Positions 55,410 through 62,690 of a stretch of DNA of 64,000 bases are shown here, in pieces. Position 1 is the stretch's first letter, and each line of letters opens with the position of its first letter. The stretch covers positions 62,001 to 126,000 of the forward strand of contig NZ_FNIF01000009.1 in assembly GCF_900103825.1 (NCBI RefSeq). Reading direction: 5' to 3'. Source of the stretch: Paenibacillus sp. yr247 (lineage in GTDB: Bacteria; Bacillota; Bacilli; Paenibacillales; NBRC-103111). The translations under genes were made by a program, and so were the position numbers. The notes beneath the pieces were generated by a model. It made no database searches, was not told the origin of the DNA, and worked only from the letters and a program-made list of their open reading frames with translations.

Positions 55410-56228
55410 ATGTCGCATTTATTCGCGCATCTATACAGATTAAGAAATATTAAACGGTGGAGCTTAATGAGGAATTTGCAGCCTGAAAATGTGGCGGAGC
55501 ATACGCTGAACGTGGCCCTCATTGTGCATGCGTTGTGTTCGATTGCCCGTGATGTGTTTGGGAAGGATGTTCCGACGGAGAAAATTGTTCTTGCAGCTTG
55601 TTTTCACGACGCATCGGAACTTTTTACATCTGATGTGCCTACGCCAGTTAAGTACCACAATGAAGATATTCTTAAGCAATTCCGGATTCTGGAGGAGTTA
55701 GCTACGGCTAGACTACTGAACATGGTTCCAAACGAACTACTGGAGTCGTATCGTCCTCTGATCCGAGATGTAGATTTGGAAGTAAGGCGCTGGATTAAGG
55801 CGGCTGACCTATGTGACGCCTACGTCAAGTGTAAAAGTGAAATTGCGGCAGGTAATCGGGAATTCGCTTCGGCGGAAAAGCAGGTGCGACTTGCTCTTTA
55901 TCAAATGGACATGCGCGAAGTAGATTATTTTCTTGAACATTTTGCGCCTTCCTTTGAGATGACACTCGATGAAATATCCATCTCAAGCAACCGGCTCACC
56001 ACGGATATGATCCCTGAAATGCAAGCTGGTGTATATGAGGTGAATACGAAAAACGAAATCATCGCTGAGCTCCATACTCTCAATGAAGAGGGTCACATCA
56101 TGATCCACAAAGATTGTACAGAAGGGCCAGAGATCATAGTGGGTGTACAACAGTTCTTAAATGAACGTGGGATACGGCATGTAGTGTTCACCCGAGGAGA
56201 CTATACTGAACTTCATTTATCTGAGTAG
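55410..56228 (+). CDS. YfbR-like HD-domain 5'-deoxynucleotidase with C-terminal extension
   Basis: 272 residues. The HD metal site is complete: His31 in AEHTLNVA, His66-Asp67 in CFHDASELF, Glu70, and Asp in KAADLCDAY. The specificity region RWSLMR (16-21) and SDVPTPVKY match YfbR, which dephosphorylates deoxynucleoside monophosphates (established). About 75 extra residues at the C terminus (NEIIAELHTLNEEGHIMIHK..) are not part of YfbR. Phages and plasmids use such enzymes to adjust nucleotide pools or remove modified nucleotides. AGGAGGAGATG precedes the ATG. Confidence 0.82.
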   Translation: MSHLFAHLYRLRNIKRWSLMRNLQPENVAEHTLNVALIVHALCSIARDVFGKDVPTEKIVLAACFHDASELFTSDVPTPVKYHNEDILKQFRILEELATARLLNMVPNELLESYRPLIRDVDLEVRRWIKAADLCDAYVKCKSEIAAGNREFASAEKQVRLALYQMDMREVDYFLEHFAPSFEMTLDEISISSNRLTTDMIPEMQAGVYEVNTKNEIIAELHTLNEEGHIMIHKDCTEGPEIIVGVQQFLNERGIRHVVFTRGDYTELHLSE

Positions 56229-56242
56229 CAACATAGAGAGGA

Positions 56243-56272
56243 CGGCGCACTGGAAGGATCGGGGCGCCTTTC
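56243..56272 (+). terminator. Terminator-like hairpin before the 56303 gene
   Basis: GGCGC and GCGCC pair across about 15 bases, followed by TTTCTTAATT. Confidence 0.45.
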
Positions 56273-56302
56273 TTAATTAAACTTTGGGGGATGATGTGAT
56301 CG

Positions 56303-56389
56303 ATGAATTCGAATTGTGTTAAATGCGCGTGCTGTTGGGAAAGTTCACCTGGGGAGCGTTCGAAAGGGACGGAGGAAAAGAGTGCATGA
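56303..56389 (+). CDS. Small Cys-rich peptide (28 aa)
   Basis: ATG 56303 follows GGGGGATGATG. It encodes MNSNCVKCACCWESSPGERS and ends at a TGA overlapping the next ATG (ATGA). Four cysteines (CVKCACC) could bind metal, or it may be only a coupling leader. Confidence 0.4.
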   Translation: MNSNCVKCACCWESSPGERSKGTEEKSA

Positions 56390-57159
56390 GTACTGCCCTT
56401 ATCCAGCATGCTGGACCTGAAGATGGTACACAGTTATGCTTCGACCTTCATGATGGAAAATTCGGTCCTTGGGTCGTTACGCATAAAGGTGATCAGGCAG
56501 TCCGGAAACTGCTAGACTCTCACTACAGTCGTCAATCGAAAGGGCATAGCCAGTTCTGTAGACCCGGGAACAATTTGATACTCCGGAACGTGGATTGTAC
56601 GGCAGTTTGGATTAGCTGGCGAAGCCTCTACAGAGATGATGGGCAAGAGGATGTATGGGAATGTGCCAGTTTCCGAAATTCAGCTGCTAGTGGGTATTTA
56701 TCCAGTGAAATGATTCATTGGGCCATCTATACGACGATTTGCTGCTGGCATGACCGGTATCCGGCGAAGGGGATCATTACATATGTAGATTCTTCGAAAA
56801 TTCTCTCCAGTAACCCAGGGTATCGTTTTAAAGTTGCTGGATTTAAGGAGATAGGACGAAGCAAGCGGAGAAATTTGATCCTGCTGCATCATCCACTAGA
56901 GAATAACTATCTGGCTCTTCGAGCTGCCAAAGGAATTCGAGAGATCGATTACTGGGTACGTACAGCACTTGACTCCGGCGAGTTTGCTCAAGCCTATGAC
57001 TTTTTCAGGGATGGGGACGAACACTATAAGTTTCTCCATCATCTACAGCAAATGGTTCAGCACGGAAGGCTAACCGCTTGGAGAGGTCTGGAAGAAAGTG
57101 TGATGAAATACGAGGAGCTTATGGAGATTATCTCGCCGTATGAAGAGATTGATATCTAA
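56386..57159 (+). CDS. Mom-like (GNAT-fold) DNA-modification-type protein
   Basis: 257 residues from ATG 56386 (GGAGGAAAAG upstream; the frame is open back to 56323). The core has LLDSHYSRQSKGHSQFCRPG, WECASFRNSA, LSSEMIHWAIYTT, KGIITYVDSSKI, NPGYRFKVAGFKEIGRSKRR. The HYSR, W-x-CA-x-FRN, and GRS-K pattern resembles phage Mom-type proteins, GNAT-fold enzymes that alter DNA adenine (family knowledge recalled). It might modify element DNA to evade restriction. The nearby methyltransferase and PAPS-reductase-like gene fit such a role, but this is inference. Confidence 0.5.
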   Translation: MSTALIQHAGPEDGTQLCFDLHDGKFGPWVVTHKGDQAVRKLLDSHYSRQSKGHSQFCRPGNNLILRNVDCTAVWISWRSLYRDDGQEDVWECASFRNSAASGYLSSEMIHWAIYTTICCWHDRYPAKGIITYVDSSKILSSNPGYRFKVAGFKEIGRSKRRNLILLHHPLENNYLALRAAKGIREIDYWVRTALDSGEFAQAYDFFRDGDEHYKFLHHLQQMVQHGRLTAWRGLEESVMKYEELMEIISPYEEIDI

Positions 57160-57206
57160 AACGTATATAGGTGTTTGGTACAAAAAATGACTAGGAGTGG
57201 TTATAG

Positions 57207-57515
57207 ATGAGATGGTTCTTATAAATTTTATGGATATTCCTTGTCATAGGTGCTTTTGCTTCCTTTGTAAGGCATCAAGAAGCAACGGCTGTCACCGGCA
57301 TTGCGAAAGACATTCATGCGACGATAGGCAGTATTTCGTTCGATGTCAATACTGGAGAGGTCAAAGGGGATGTTTCGACCAAGTATCGGAAAGAAGCCGT
57401 GAAGCAGATGGACAAAGACAACAATGACTTTTTTGGCACGCTTTCCTTCATTCTCGGAGGTCTTTCCGTGCTGATCGTGATCTTTTTGTTCATCACTCGA
57501 AAGCGCGATCGGTAA
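57207..57515 (+). pseudogene. Small two-TM protein gene with TAA at codon 6
   Basis: ATG 57207 has AGGAGTGG upstream, but TAA stands at 57222-57224. The same frame then reads ILWIFLVIGAFASFVRHQEA, TVTGIAKDIHATIGS-like text and ends with TM-like FGTLSFILGGLSVLIVIFLF and RKRDR. The body is intact except for this codon. A rare ATT start just after the TAA is conceivable. Confidence 0.5.
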
Positions 57516-57556
57516 TCGGTACTATAACGCAATTACATCTTGGATAAAGCGCAGGG

Positions 57557-57768
57557 GTATGGTAAAATGTACATGTACACTTACTTTGCTCACTACTTGA
57601 GCTTGACTCCGAAGATATAAGCCCTAGAGGCGGTATAATCATATAGGATAGCTATGTCTATCTCTATAATGAGGAATACTCGCTTCTAGGGCTTTCATTT
57701 GTCTTTAGGGGCGTTTTAGTGAGGGCCGTAATTCAAGGATGTCTCCTTGTATTACGGCCTTTTTACAT
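57557..57768 (+). promoter_or_regulatory. Promoter, structured leader RNA copy B and second terminator
   Basis: TGGTAAAAT at about 57560 is an extended -10 box. TTGACTCCGAAGATATAAGC is conserved with copy A. The stem AAGCCCTAG (57619-57627) pairs with CTAGGGCTT (57686-57694), with inner hairpin GATAG-CTATGT-CTATC (57647-57662). A second perfect terminator, GGCCGTAAT (57724) with ATTACGGCC (57751) and TTTTT, follows. Two terminators in series lie before the next gene. Confidence 0.7.
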
Positions 57769-57792
57769 TTCACAGAGGAAGGATGATGATTT

Positions 57793-58173
57793 GTGGCGTC
57801 TTGGTTTTTGGAACCACCAGAAAACAATGTAACCTTCAACCCAAAAATCTTCGCTCGATCCATTGAAGAGCGCGGACTTTCAGATGCTTCAGCAGATTCC
57901 CAAGAAGGCATGCTGCATCTGATTAATCTCGTCTGCTATTCGGAAAAGAGATTGATAAGCGAAGTCGACCTCAGGTCTCTTGACCTGGAGTTAATGAAGG
58001 ACACATTTGATGAGCTGCATAGTTATGAGTCTGACGAGCATGGCGATGAAAATACGGACCTCAACAATGAGGGACAGACGATCATCGAGCTGAATCGAAA
58101 GGCAGGCATAACGATTCACTTTGACCGGTTTCAGCCAAAGTGGGTGCAGAAGAAAAGCAGGAGGTTTTTTTGA
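57793..58173 (+). CDS. Unknown backbone protein (126 aa)
   Basis: GTG 57793 follows AGAGGAAGGATG. The text starts MASWFLEPPENNVTFNPKIF and ends with a basic KWVQKKSRRFF. It is acidic in the middle (HSYESDEHGDENTD). Its stop overlaps the next start (TGATG). Not recognised. The shared leader RNA with dnaN suggests a replication or maintenance role. Confidence 0.55.
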   Translation: MASWFLEPPENNVTFNPKIFARSIEERGLSDASADSQEGMLHLINLVCYSEKRLISEVDLRSLDLELMKDTFDELHSYESDEHGDENTDLNNEGQTIIELNRKAGITIHFDRFQPKWVQKKSRRFF

Positions 58174-58706
58174 TGAAGAGTCTGTTTCTAACGAGCAATA
58201 CGCTTACTCAACATTTGCAGACGCTGGATAATCTGATGGCCCTAAAAATGCTACAAGATAAAGGACATGAGATTCCAGGAGACTTGGCATTTGAGGCAGA
58301 CTGTTGGGGGGACACTGTGCTGGAGTTGGTGCTTGGGATTTTATTTTCCTGTAAGCCAGTGGAGCGGGAAGTGACCCGTACTACATCCAACGGTTCTTAC
58401 TCGGATCGAGAAACGGTGCTGTCCTTAGAAGGTTATGACGATTGGATTCGTCTCAAGGGCGTATATCCGGAAATGGAAGAAGCGGAAGAGGAGATGCGTG
58501 ACTTGGAATTCTCATGCGACTACATGGGATCGGGCCTAAGTATCAGTTTTGATGCGGATGGGCTGGTTCTGGAGAATAGCTATGGCGAGTCCTTTTACGT
58601 ACATACGATCCTTGAAGATTTCTTTACGCTGAAACACATGTGGACAGAAACACTAAGTTATTGGAGGAAGAAAAAAATTGAAGACTTAATCCAAGAAAAT
58701 GCTTAA
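58173..58706 (+). CDS. Unknown backbone protein (177 aa)
   Basis: ATG 58173 is coupled to the previous gene, with CAGGAGG upstream. It starts MKSLFLTSNTLTQHLQTLDN and includes LELVLGILFSCKPVEREVTR and an acidic PEMEEAEEEMRDLEF. No motif is recognised. A tnpB follows 14 bases after its stop, so the C terminus may have been touched by insertion. Confidence 0.55.
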   Translation: MKSLFLTSNTLTQHLQTLDNLMALKMLQDKGHEIPGDLAFEADCWGDTVLELVLGILFSCKPVEREVTRTTSNGSYSDRETVLSLEGYDDWIRLKGVYPEMEEAEEEMRDLEFSCDYMGSGLSISFDADGLVLENSYGESFYVHTILEDFFTLKHMWTETLSYWRKKKIEDLIQENA

Positions 58707-58720
58707 GGAGTTGATAGAGG

Positions 58721-59833
58721 GTGATTCTTGCGAAAAGAGTCAGAATCAAACCGACACTTGAGCAAGAGCGTCAATTATGGAAATTCACAGGATCCGCCAG
58801 ATGGGTATACAACTGGACGCTTGTACGACAGGAAGAAAACTATCGGAATGGCGGTAAATTTATCCGTGACGGAGATTTGCGCAAAGAACTGACGAAGCTG
58901 AAACAGACGGAAAAATATGCATGGCTAAGTGAAATATCAGCTCAGACCATAACGCAATCTGTCAAAGATGCATGTGATGCCTATAAGAAGATGTTCAAGG
59001 GCCAATCTAGAAAACCGAAATTCAAAAGCAGGAAGCGTTCAAAGCCAGCGTTCTATAGCAGGTATGACCGATTCAAAGCAAACGGAAAGGCTGTCTATCT
59101 TGAGAAACTCGGTTGGATACAAACATCCGAGCCATTGCCTCAGGCTGATAAATATTGTAATCCACGCGTAACATTTGACGGTAAGTATTGGTATGTATCC
59201 ATCGGTATTGAGCAAGAGTCCGAAAAGGTTGAATTAACAGGGCAAAGTATCGGAATTGATGTAGGCATCAAAGAATTGGCTGTTTGTAGTGACGGAACGG
59301 TGTTTAAAAACATCAACAAGTCAGCCGCCGTAAGAAAGGCGGAGAAACGCTTGCGCAGGTTGCAACGTAGAGTTTCCCGAAAATACGAAATGAACAAGGA
59401 AGGAAACCGATTTGCCAAGACCCGCAACATTTTAAAAATCGAAAAGTCCATCTGTTTGCTTTATCGGAGGTTAACGAATATCCGCACCAATCACATTCAT
59501 CAAGCGACAAGCGCAATAGCGAAAACCAAGCCGCGTGCTGTCGTTATGGAGGACTTGAATGTAAGCGGGATGATGAAGAACCATTATTTGAGCAATGCGA
59601 TTGCCGGGCAAAAACTGGGTGATTTCATCAGGCTGATGAAATACAAGTGCGAAAAGATTGGCGCACAGTTCTTCCAGGCAGACAGGTTCTTTCCATCATC
59701 AAAACTATGTTCATGCTGCGGAAAAATTAAGACAGACTTGAAACTATCTGACCGTATCTATGAATGTGATTGCGGATTCAGGATTGACCGCGATTTGAAC
59801 GCGGCGATCAACCTATCAAAATTGGTGGTCTGA
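58721..59833 (+). CDS. tnpB: Stand-alone TnpB (RNA-guided RuvC-like nuclease)
   Basis: 370 residues from GTG 58721. Catalytic residues are visible: Asp in GIDVGIKELAVCSDG, Glu in AVVMEDLNVSGMM and Asp in FRIDRDLNAAINL. The zinc-binding CSCCGK..CDCG lies between. It is only distantly related to the 22792 copy. No tnpA is present (IS1341-like arrangement). It is inserted between backbone genes in the same direction and appears intact, so it may still cut DNA with a right-end RNA. Confidence 0.9.
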   Translation: MILAKRVRIKPTLEQERQLWKFTGSARWVYNWTLVRQEENYRNGGKFIRDGDLRKELTKLKQTEKYAWLSEISAQTITQSVKDACDAYKKMFKGQSRKPKFKSRKRSKPAFYSRYDRFKANGKAVYLEKLGWIQTSEPLPQADKYCNPRVTFDGKYWYVSIGIEQESEKVELTGQSIGIDVGIKELAVCSDGTVFKNINKSAAVRKAEKRLRRLQRRVSRKYEMNKEGNRFAKTRNILKIEKSICLLYRRLTNIRTNHIHQATSAIAKTKPRAVVMEDLNVSGMMKNHYLSNAIAGQKLGDFIRLMKYKCEKIGAQFFQADRFFPSSKLCSCCGKIKTDLKLSDRIYECDCGFRIDRDLNAAINLSKLVV

Positions 59834-60000
59834 CACTTAAACGTCATTGCCAAGATGTAGGATTCGTTGCATCCGAATTTACGCCTGTGGAGTGTTATAC
59901 CAAATGCGAGTAGCTACGGCAAAAGCAGACACCCTGAAACAGGAAGCAAACAAGACTTGTGCAGACATGTACAATCTCTTGGTAACGGAGAAGGGAGTTT
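59834..60000 (+). ncRNA. Predicted TnpB guide RNA region / element right end
   Basis: Non-coding sequence between the tnpB stop and the next gene. CAATCTCTTGGTAACGGAGA and GGGAGTTTGAAGAG at 59973-60006 resembles an IS605-type right end. The same bases (AGAAGGGAG) may provide the ribosome binding site of the next gene. Confidence 0.35.
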
Positions 60001-60007
60001 GAAGAGT

Positions 60008-61168
60008 ATGGAAGTCGCAACAATGAGGGAAGAGTACAGGATCGTTCTTCCGAACGATTCTACGAAACTGGCCAGGTTGCTTAAGGTCGTCAATGGCATT
60101 GAGGTCGACTCCAAGCGGATCCTAATAGGGGAGCTTATTCTTTCCTTGCTGGAGCAGTTGGATGATCATCTGCTTATTGACTACCTCCTTCGGGACGGGA
60201 AAATGAAAGACCTGTTTGAGGAAATAGTAACCTTTGCTCATGAACATGAACCGGATCAACTTGCCGTCGTGATGGAGAGGATTCTAAGTTACGCAACCGA
60301 TGAACCCACATCGAAGATGGTTAGGGCCATTTTGGGCAGTATTGCCGAAAGTCATAACCTCGCTAAACTCGATGAGGAGCAGCTGGTAAGCGTACTTTCA
60401 TCTTTGCTGAGAACTGCCGGGGACATGAAAAACAAGCAGGTTTTAGAGCGGACATATCTCGAACTGCTGAAGCGCGTAAGCTTGTTTGATTCTCCGGATG
60501 CGAACCTGTTGTCCAATGTGATTACGTGCCTGCTTACTCATACCAAGCAGTTTACAGATGACCAAATGGAACAGCTCAACGCCATGTTTTTGGCGCTGTC
60601 CAAGAAAGTTAGTAGAGAAGCTTTGGTGGAAGCAGCGCGTCCACACCTTGCTGATCAGAAACTATCTTCTCCGGTTCTTCCAAAAAACTGTGCCTTTTTC
60701 GAACAGTACGGAAACGGCAAGATGGTCGTTGGTATTGAGGTGGAAAAGGGACAGCATGACGTCGTCTTCGGTGATCAAGGGCAAACGGTGTATGAGAAGG
60801 TAGGCTATCCAAGGCTGTTATTTTGGTTTTCTCTTTATAACGGGAAGGCCGAAGGGTATGTAGCAGCGGTAAAAGATGCCATCCTCAAGGATTCCACCGA
60901 GTTGTTCCGGTTTCCGTATTCGAACGTGAATCAAAGTGGTTTAATGTGCTGGCCTACGCTAAAGCAGCATACGATCCAAGACTTGCGGCAACTTGAAACT
61001 CTACCCTTTGTGTTCTTGGGAGCTCCGAAGAATATGGATCTCTACGTCAGTATACAGGGGATGAATCTGCGCGATCTACTCGATCGCATGCAGCATCAGG
61101 ATTTCAACGATGACCTGCTTGTCCCAACGAACAAAACCATTGGTGATTTACTTAAGTCGAACAACTAA
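60008..61168 (+). CDS. E2-like (PRTRC-B-like) protein with helical N-terminal region
   Basis: 386 residues from ATG 60008; the frame is open upstream through the tnpB right end. Residues 1-~215 are helical, HEAT-like (ILIGELILSLLEQLDDHLLI, LLSNVITCLLTHTKQFTDDQ). From about 220 the text is PKNCAFFEQYGNGKMVVGIE, YPRLLFWFSLYNGKAEGYVA, then LFRFPYSNVNQSGLMCWPTL with Cys314. The pattern L-x-R/F-P-x-x-NV-x-x-SG-x-x-C matches PRTRC protein B, described as E2-like with a catalytic Cys (recalled). It would carry the ubiquitin-like protein encoded next. The match was made by eye and the N-terminal fusion is unusual. Confidence 0.6.
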   Translation: MEVATMREEYRIVLPNDSTKLARLLKVVNGIEVDSKRILIGELILSLLEQLDDHLLIDYLLRDGKMKDLFEEIVTFAHEHEPDQLAVVMERILSYATDEPTSKMVRAILGSIAESHNLAKLDEEQLVSVLSSLLRTAGDMKNKQVLERTYLELLKRVSLFDSPDANLLSNVITCLLTHTKQFTDDQMEQLNAMFLALSKKVSREALVEAARPHLADQKLSSPVLPKNCAFFEQYGNGKMVVGIEVEKGQHDVVFGDQGQTVYEKVGYPRLLFWFSLYNGKAEGYVAAVKDAILKDSTELFRFPYSNVNQSGLMCWPTLKQHTIQDLRQLETLPFVFLGAPKNMDLYVSIQGMNLRDLLDRMQHQDFNDDLLVPTNKTIGDLLKSNN

Positions 61169-61187
61169 TCCATAGGAGGAATTATCC

Positions 61188-61949
61188 ATGAACGATTTAT
61201 TTGATGATTTTTTCGGTAGCAATGAACCCCAGTCTTCCGGTGTAAACCACGAGCAAGCTGAGGATACGCTTAGGTCTGTTGACACTTCTTCTGGTCAGCA
61301 ACAAGTGGAACGTGATGCACAGCATTCGACCCATGAGTCGACCCGAGATGCCGAAGCGACTTTAGTTGAAGCAGATAGGCCAGATGATGATTCATCCATG
61401 CCGGCAGCATCTACGATAGAAGCATCGGCCAGTGAGGAGACAACCGAGGATAATTCGGAAGAATTAGAAGAACCTGCAGATCATGAACAGGAAGCAGATG
61501 AGGCGAATGAGGAAGAGGAGGAAGCACCCGAAACGGAGGACGGTTCGGAAGCAGCCGATGGGAACAGAGATCTGTTCGGCGAGATTATCCAAAGCGCTCC
61601 ATCTGCGAAGAAAGGTGCTAAAACCACCACGACTTCACCAGATTCCAAGAAAACTTCTTCGTCTACTGTTGCTGCTTCAACCGGCTCCGGTATGAGAAGG
61701 GGACTGAAAGAACAGAACATCGAAGTTGGGATTGATTTCACCGTGCATTATGCAACTCGGATGTTTTTGGTCGAGGACATCATCGATGAAATTCCGGAAT
61801 CCGGTAAGGTTCATCTCAATGTCATTAGGGAGGTCTTGCTGAAAGAATTTTGGGAGTTCTCGGAATCCCGTACAAAGTGGGACTATGACTTGGAAGCGAA
61901 AAAATTGGTTCCAATGATTATCGGTGAAAAAATGGGTGGTGCGGTATGA
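61188..61949 (+). CDS. Ubiquitin-like (PRTRC-C-like) protein ending in GG-AV
   Basis: 253 residues. MNDLFDDFFGSNEP opens a long acidic, Ser/Glu-rich disordered region to about residue 180. The C-terminal ~75 residues (YATRMFLVEDIIDEIPESGK, VIREVLLKEF, KKLVPMIIGEKMGGAV) line up with the short PRTRC protein C, reported as beta-grasp/ubiquitin-like (recalled). Gly250-Gly251 are followed by only Ala-Val, as in ubiquitin-like precursors trimmed to Gly-Gly. The next gene (4-base overlap) encodes a JAB peptidase that could do this. GGAGGAATTATCC precedes the ATG. The beta-grasp assignment is by eye. Confidence 0.6.
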   Translation: MNDLFDDFFGSNEPQSSGVNHEQAEDTLRSVDTSSGQQQVERDAQHSTHESTRDAEATLVEADRPDDDSSMPAASTIEASASEETTEDNSEELEEPADHEQEADEANEEEEEAPETEDGSEAADGNRDLFGEIIQSAPSAKKGAKTTTTSPDSKKTSSSTVAASTGSGMRRGLKEQNIEVGIDFTVHYATRMFLVEDIIDEIPESGKVHLNVIREVLLKEFWEFSESRTKWDYDLEAKKLVPMIIGEKMGGAV

Positions 61950-62590
61950 AGATAAAACTTCGTTCGTTCTTCTGGAAGTTATCCGACTACCTATCATCTT
62001 CTCATCAATCCCCGATGAACATCGTCGCATCCCGCGATGGCCGTCTTTATGAAGTCCGTGAGACGGATTTCATGCGAATCGCGGTGAGTAAAACCGAGGT
62101 CACTGAGCTGGAGGACGTCCAAGAAGGTGTTACGCTGAAACTCCCCAAAATCCCCGGTAGCTATTTAGCGACGGCCGTGGCCTTCTTTCGTTATTACTGC
62201 GAGAAGGAGGTGGAGGCGCTGGTGTACATCTATTGGAATCGTAGCACATGTTCCTATGAGCTTGTCTGCCCGGAACAGAATGTGAACATCATAGAGGTCG
62301 TATCTTTTATCGAACCTGTCTATAATCCTGATCGGGACATTGTGATGGTGATTCATTCTCACCACCACATGGATGCGTTCTTTTCTCCGGTCGATAATAG
62401 GAACGATCAGGCTTTTAGGGTGTATGGTGTGATTGGACGATTGGACTTGCCTTATGGCATGCATGTGAAGTTCCGTGCCGGCTATAACGGGCAGCATTTT
62501 GAAATGGATGTGAAGGATCTTTTTGAGTTCAATGGTGTGAACTCGACCACCATGTTTCCGGAGGAATGGAAAGAGCGGGTGCATCTCTGA
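61946..62590 (+). CDS. JAB/JAMM peptidase (PRTRC-A-like)
   Basis: 214 residues. The metal site is His137 and His139 in VIHSHHHMDAFFSPVD, with Ser147 and Asp150 completing H-x-H-x7-S-x2-D. An upstream Glu lies in IIEVVSFIEP. The form HSHHxMxAFFSxxD followed by AFRVYGVIG is that of PRTRC protein A, a Prok-JAB protein. It is predicted to trim or remove the ubiquitin-like protein. It is translationally coupled to the Ubl gene (ATGA). The N-terminal ~90 residues are a separate beta-rich region. Confidence 0.8.
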   Translation: MKIKLRSFFWKLSDYLSSSHQSPMNIVASRDGRLYEVRETDFMRIAVSKTEVTELEDVQEGVTLKLPKIPGSYLATAVAFFRYYCEKEVEALVYIYWNRSTCSYELVCPEQNVNIIEVVSFIEPVYNPDRDIVMVIHSHHHMDAFFSPVDNRNDQAFRVYGVIGRLDLPYGMHVKFRAGYNGQHFEMDVKDLFEFNGVNSTTMFPEEWKERVHL

Positions 62591-62617
62591 CGCTCTGAGC
62601 TGATATCAAATGAGGAG

Positions 62618-62651
62618 AAGGAAGACGTCTATAGGGCGTCTTCCTTCTTTG
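62618..62651 (+). terminator. Terminator hairpin before radC
   Basis: AAGGAAGACG (62618-62627) pairs with CGTCTTCCTT (62637-62646), followed by CTTTG. It lies about 30 bases before the radC ribosome binding site, inside the cassette. Confidence 0.65.
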
Positions 62652-62690
62652 CATGATGAAGAATAATTGAGATTTATGGAGGAGATTCGG

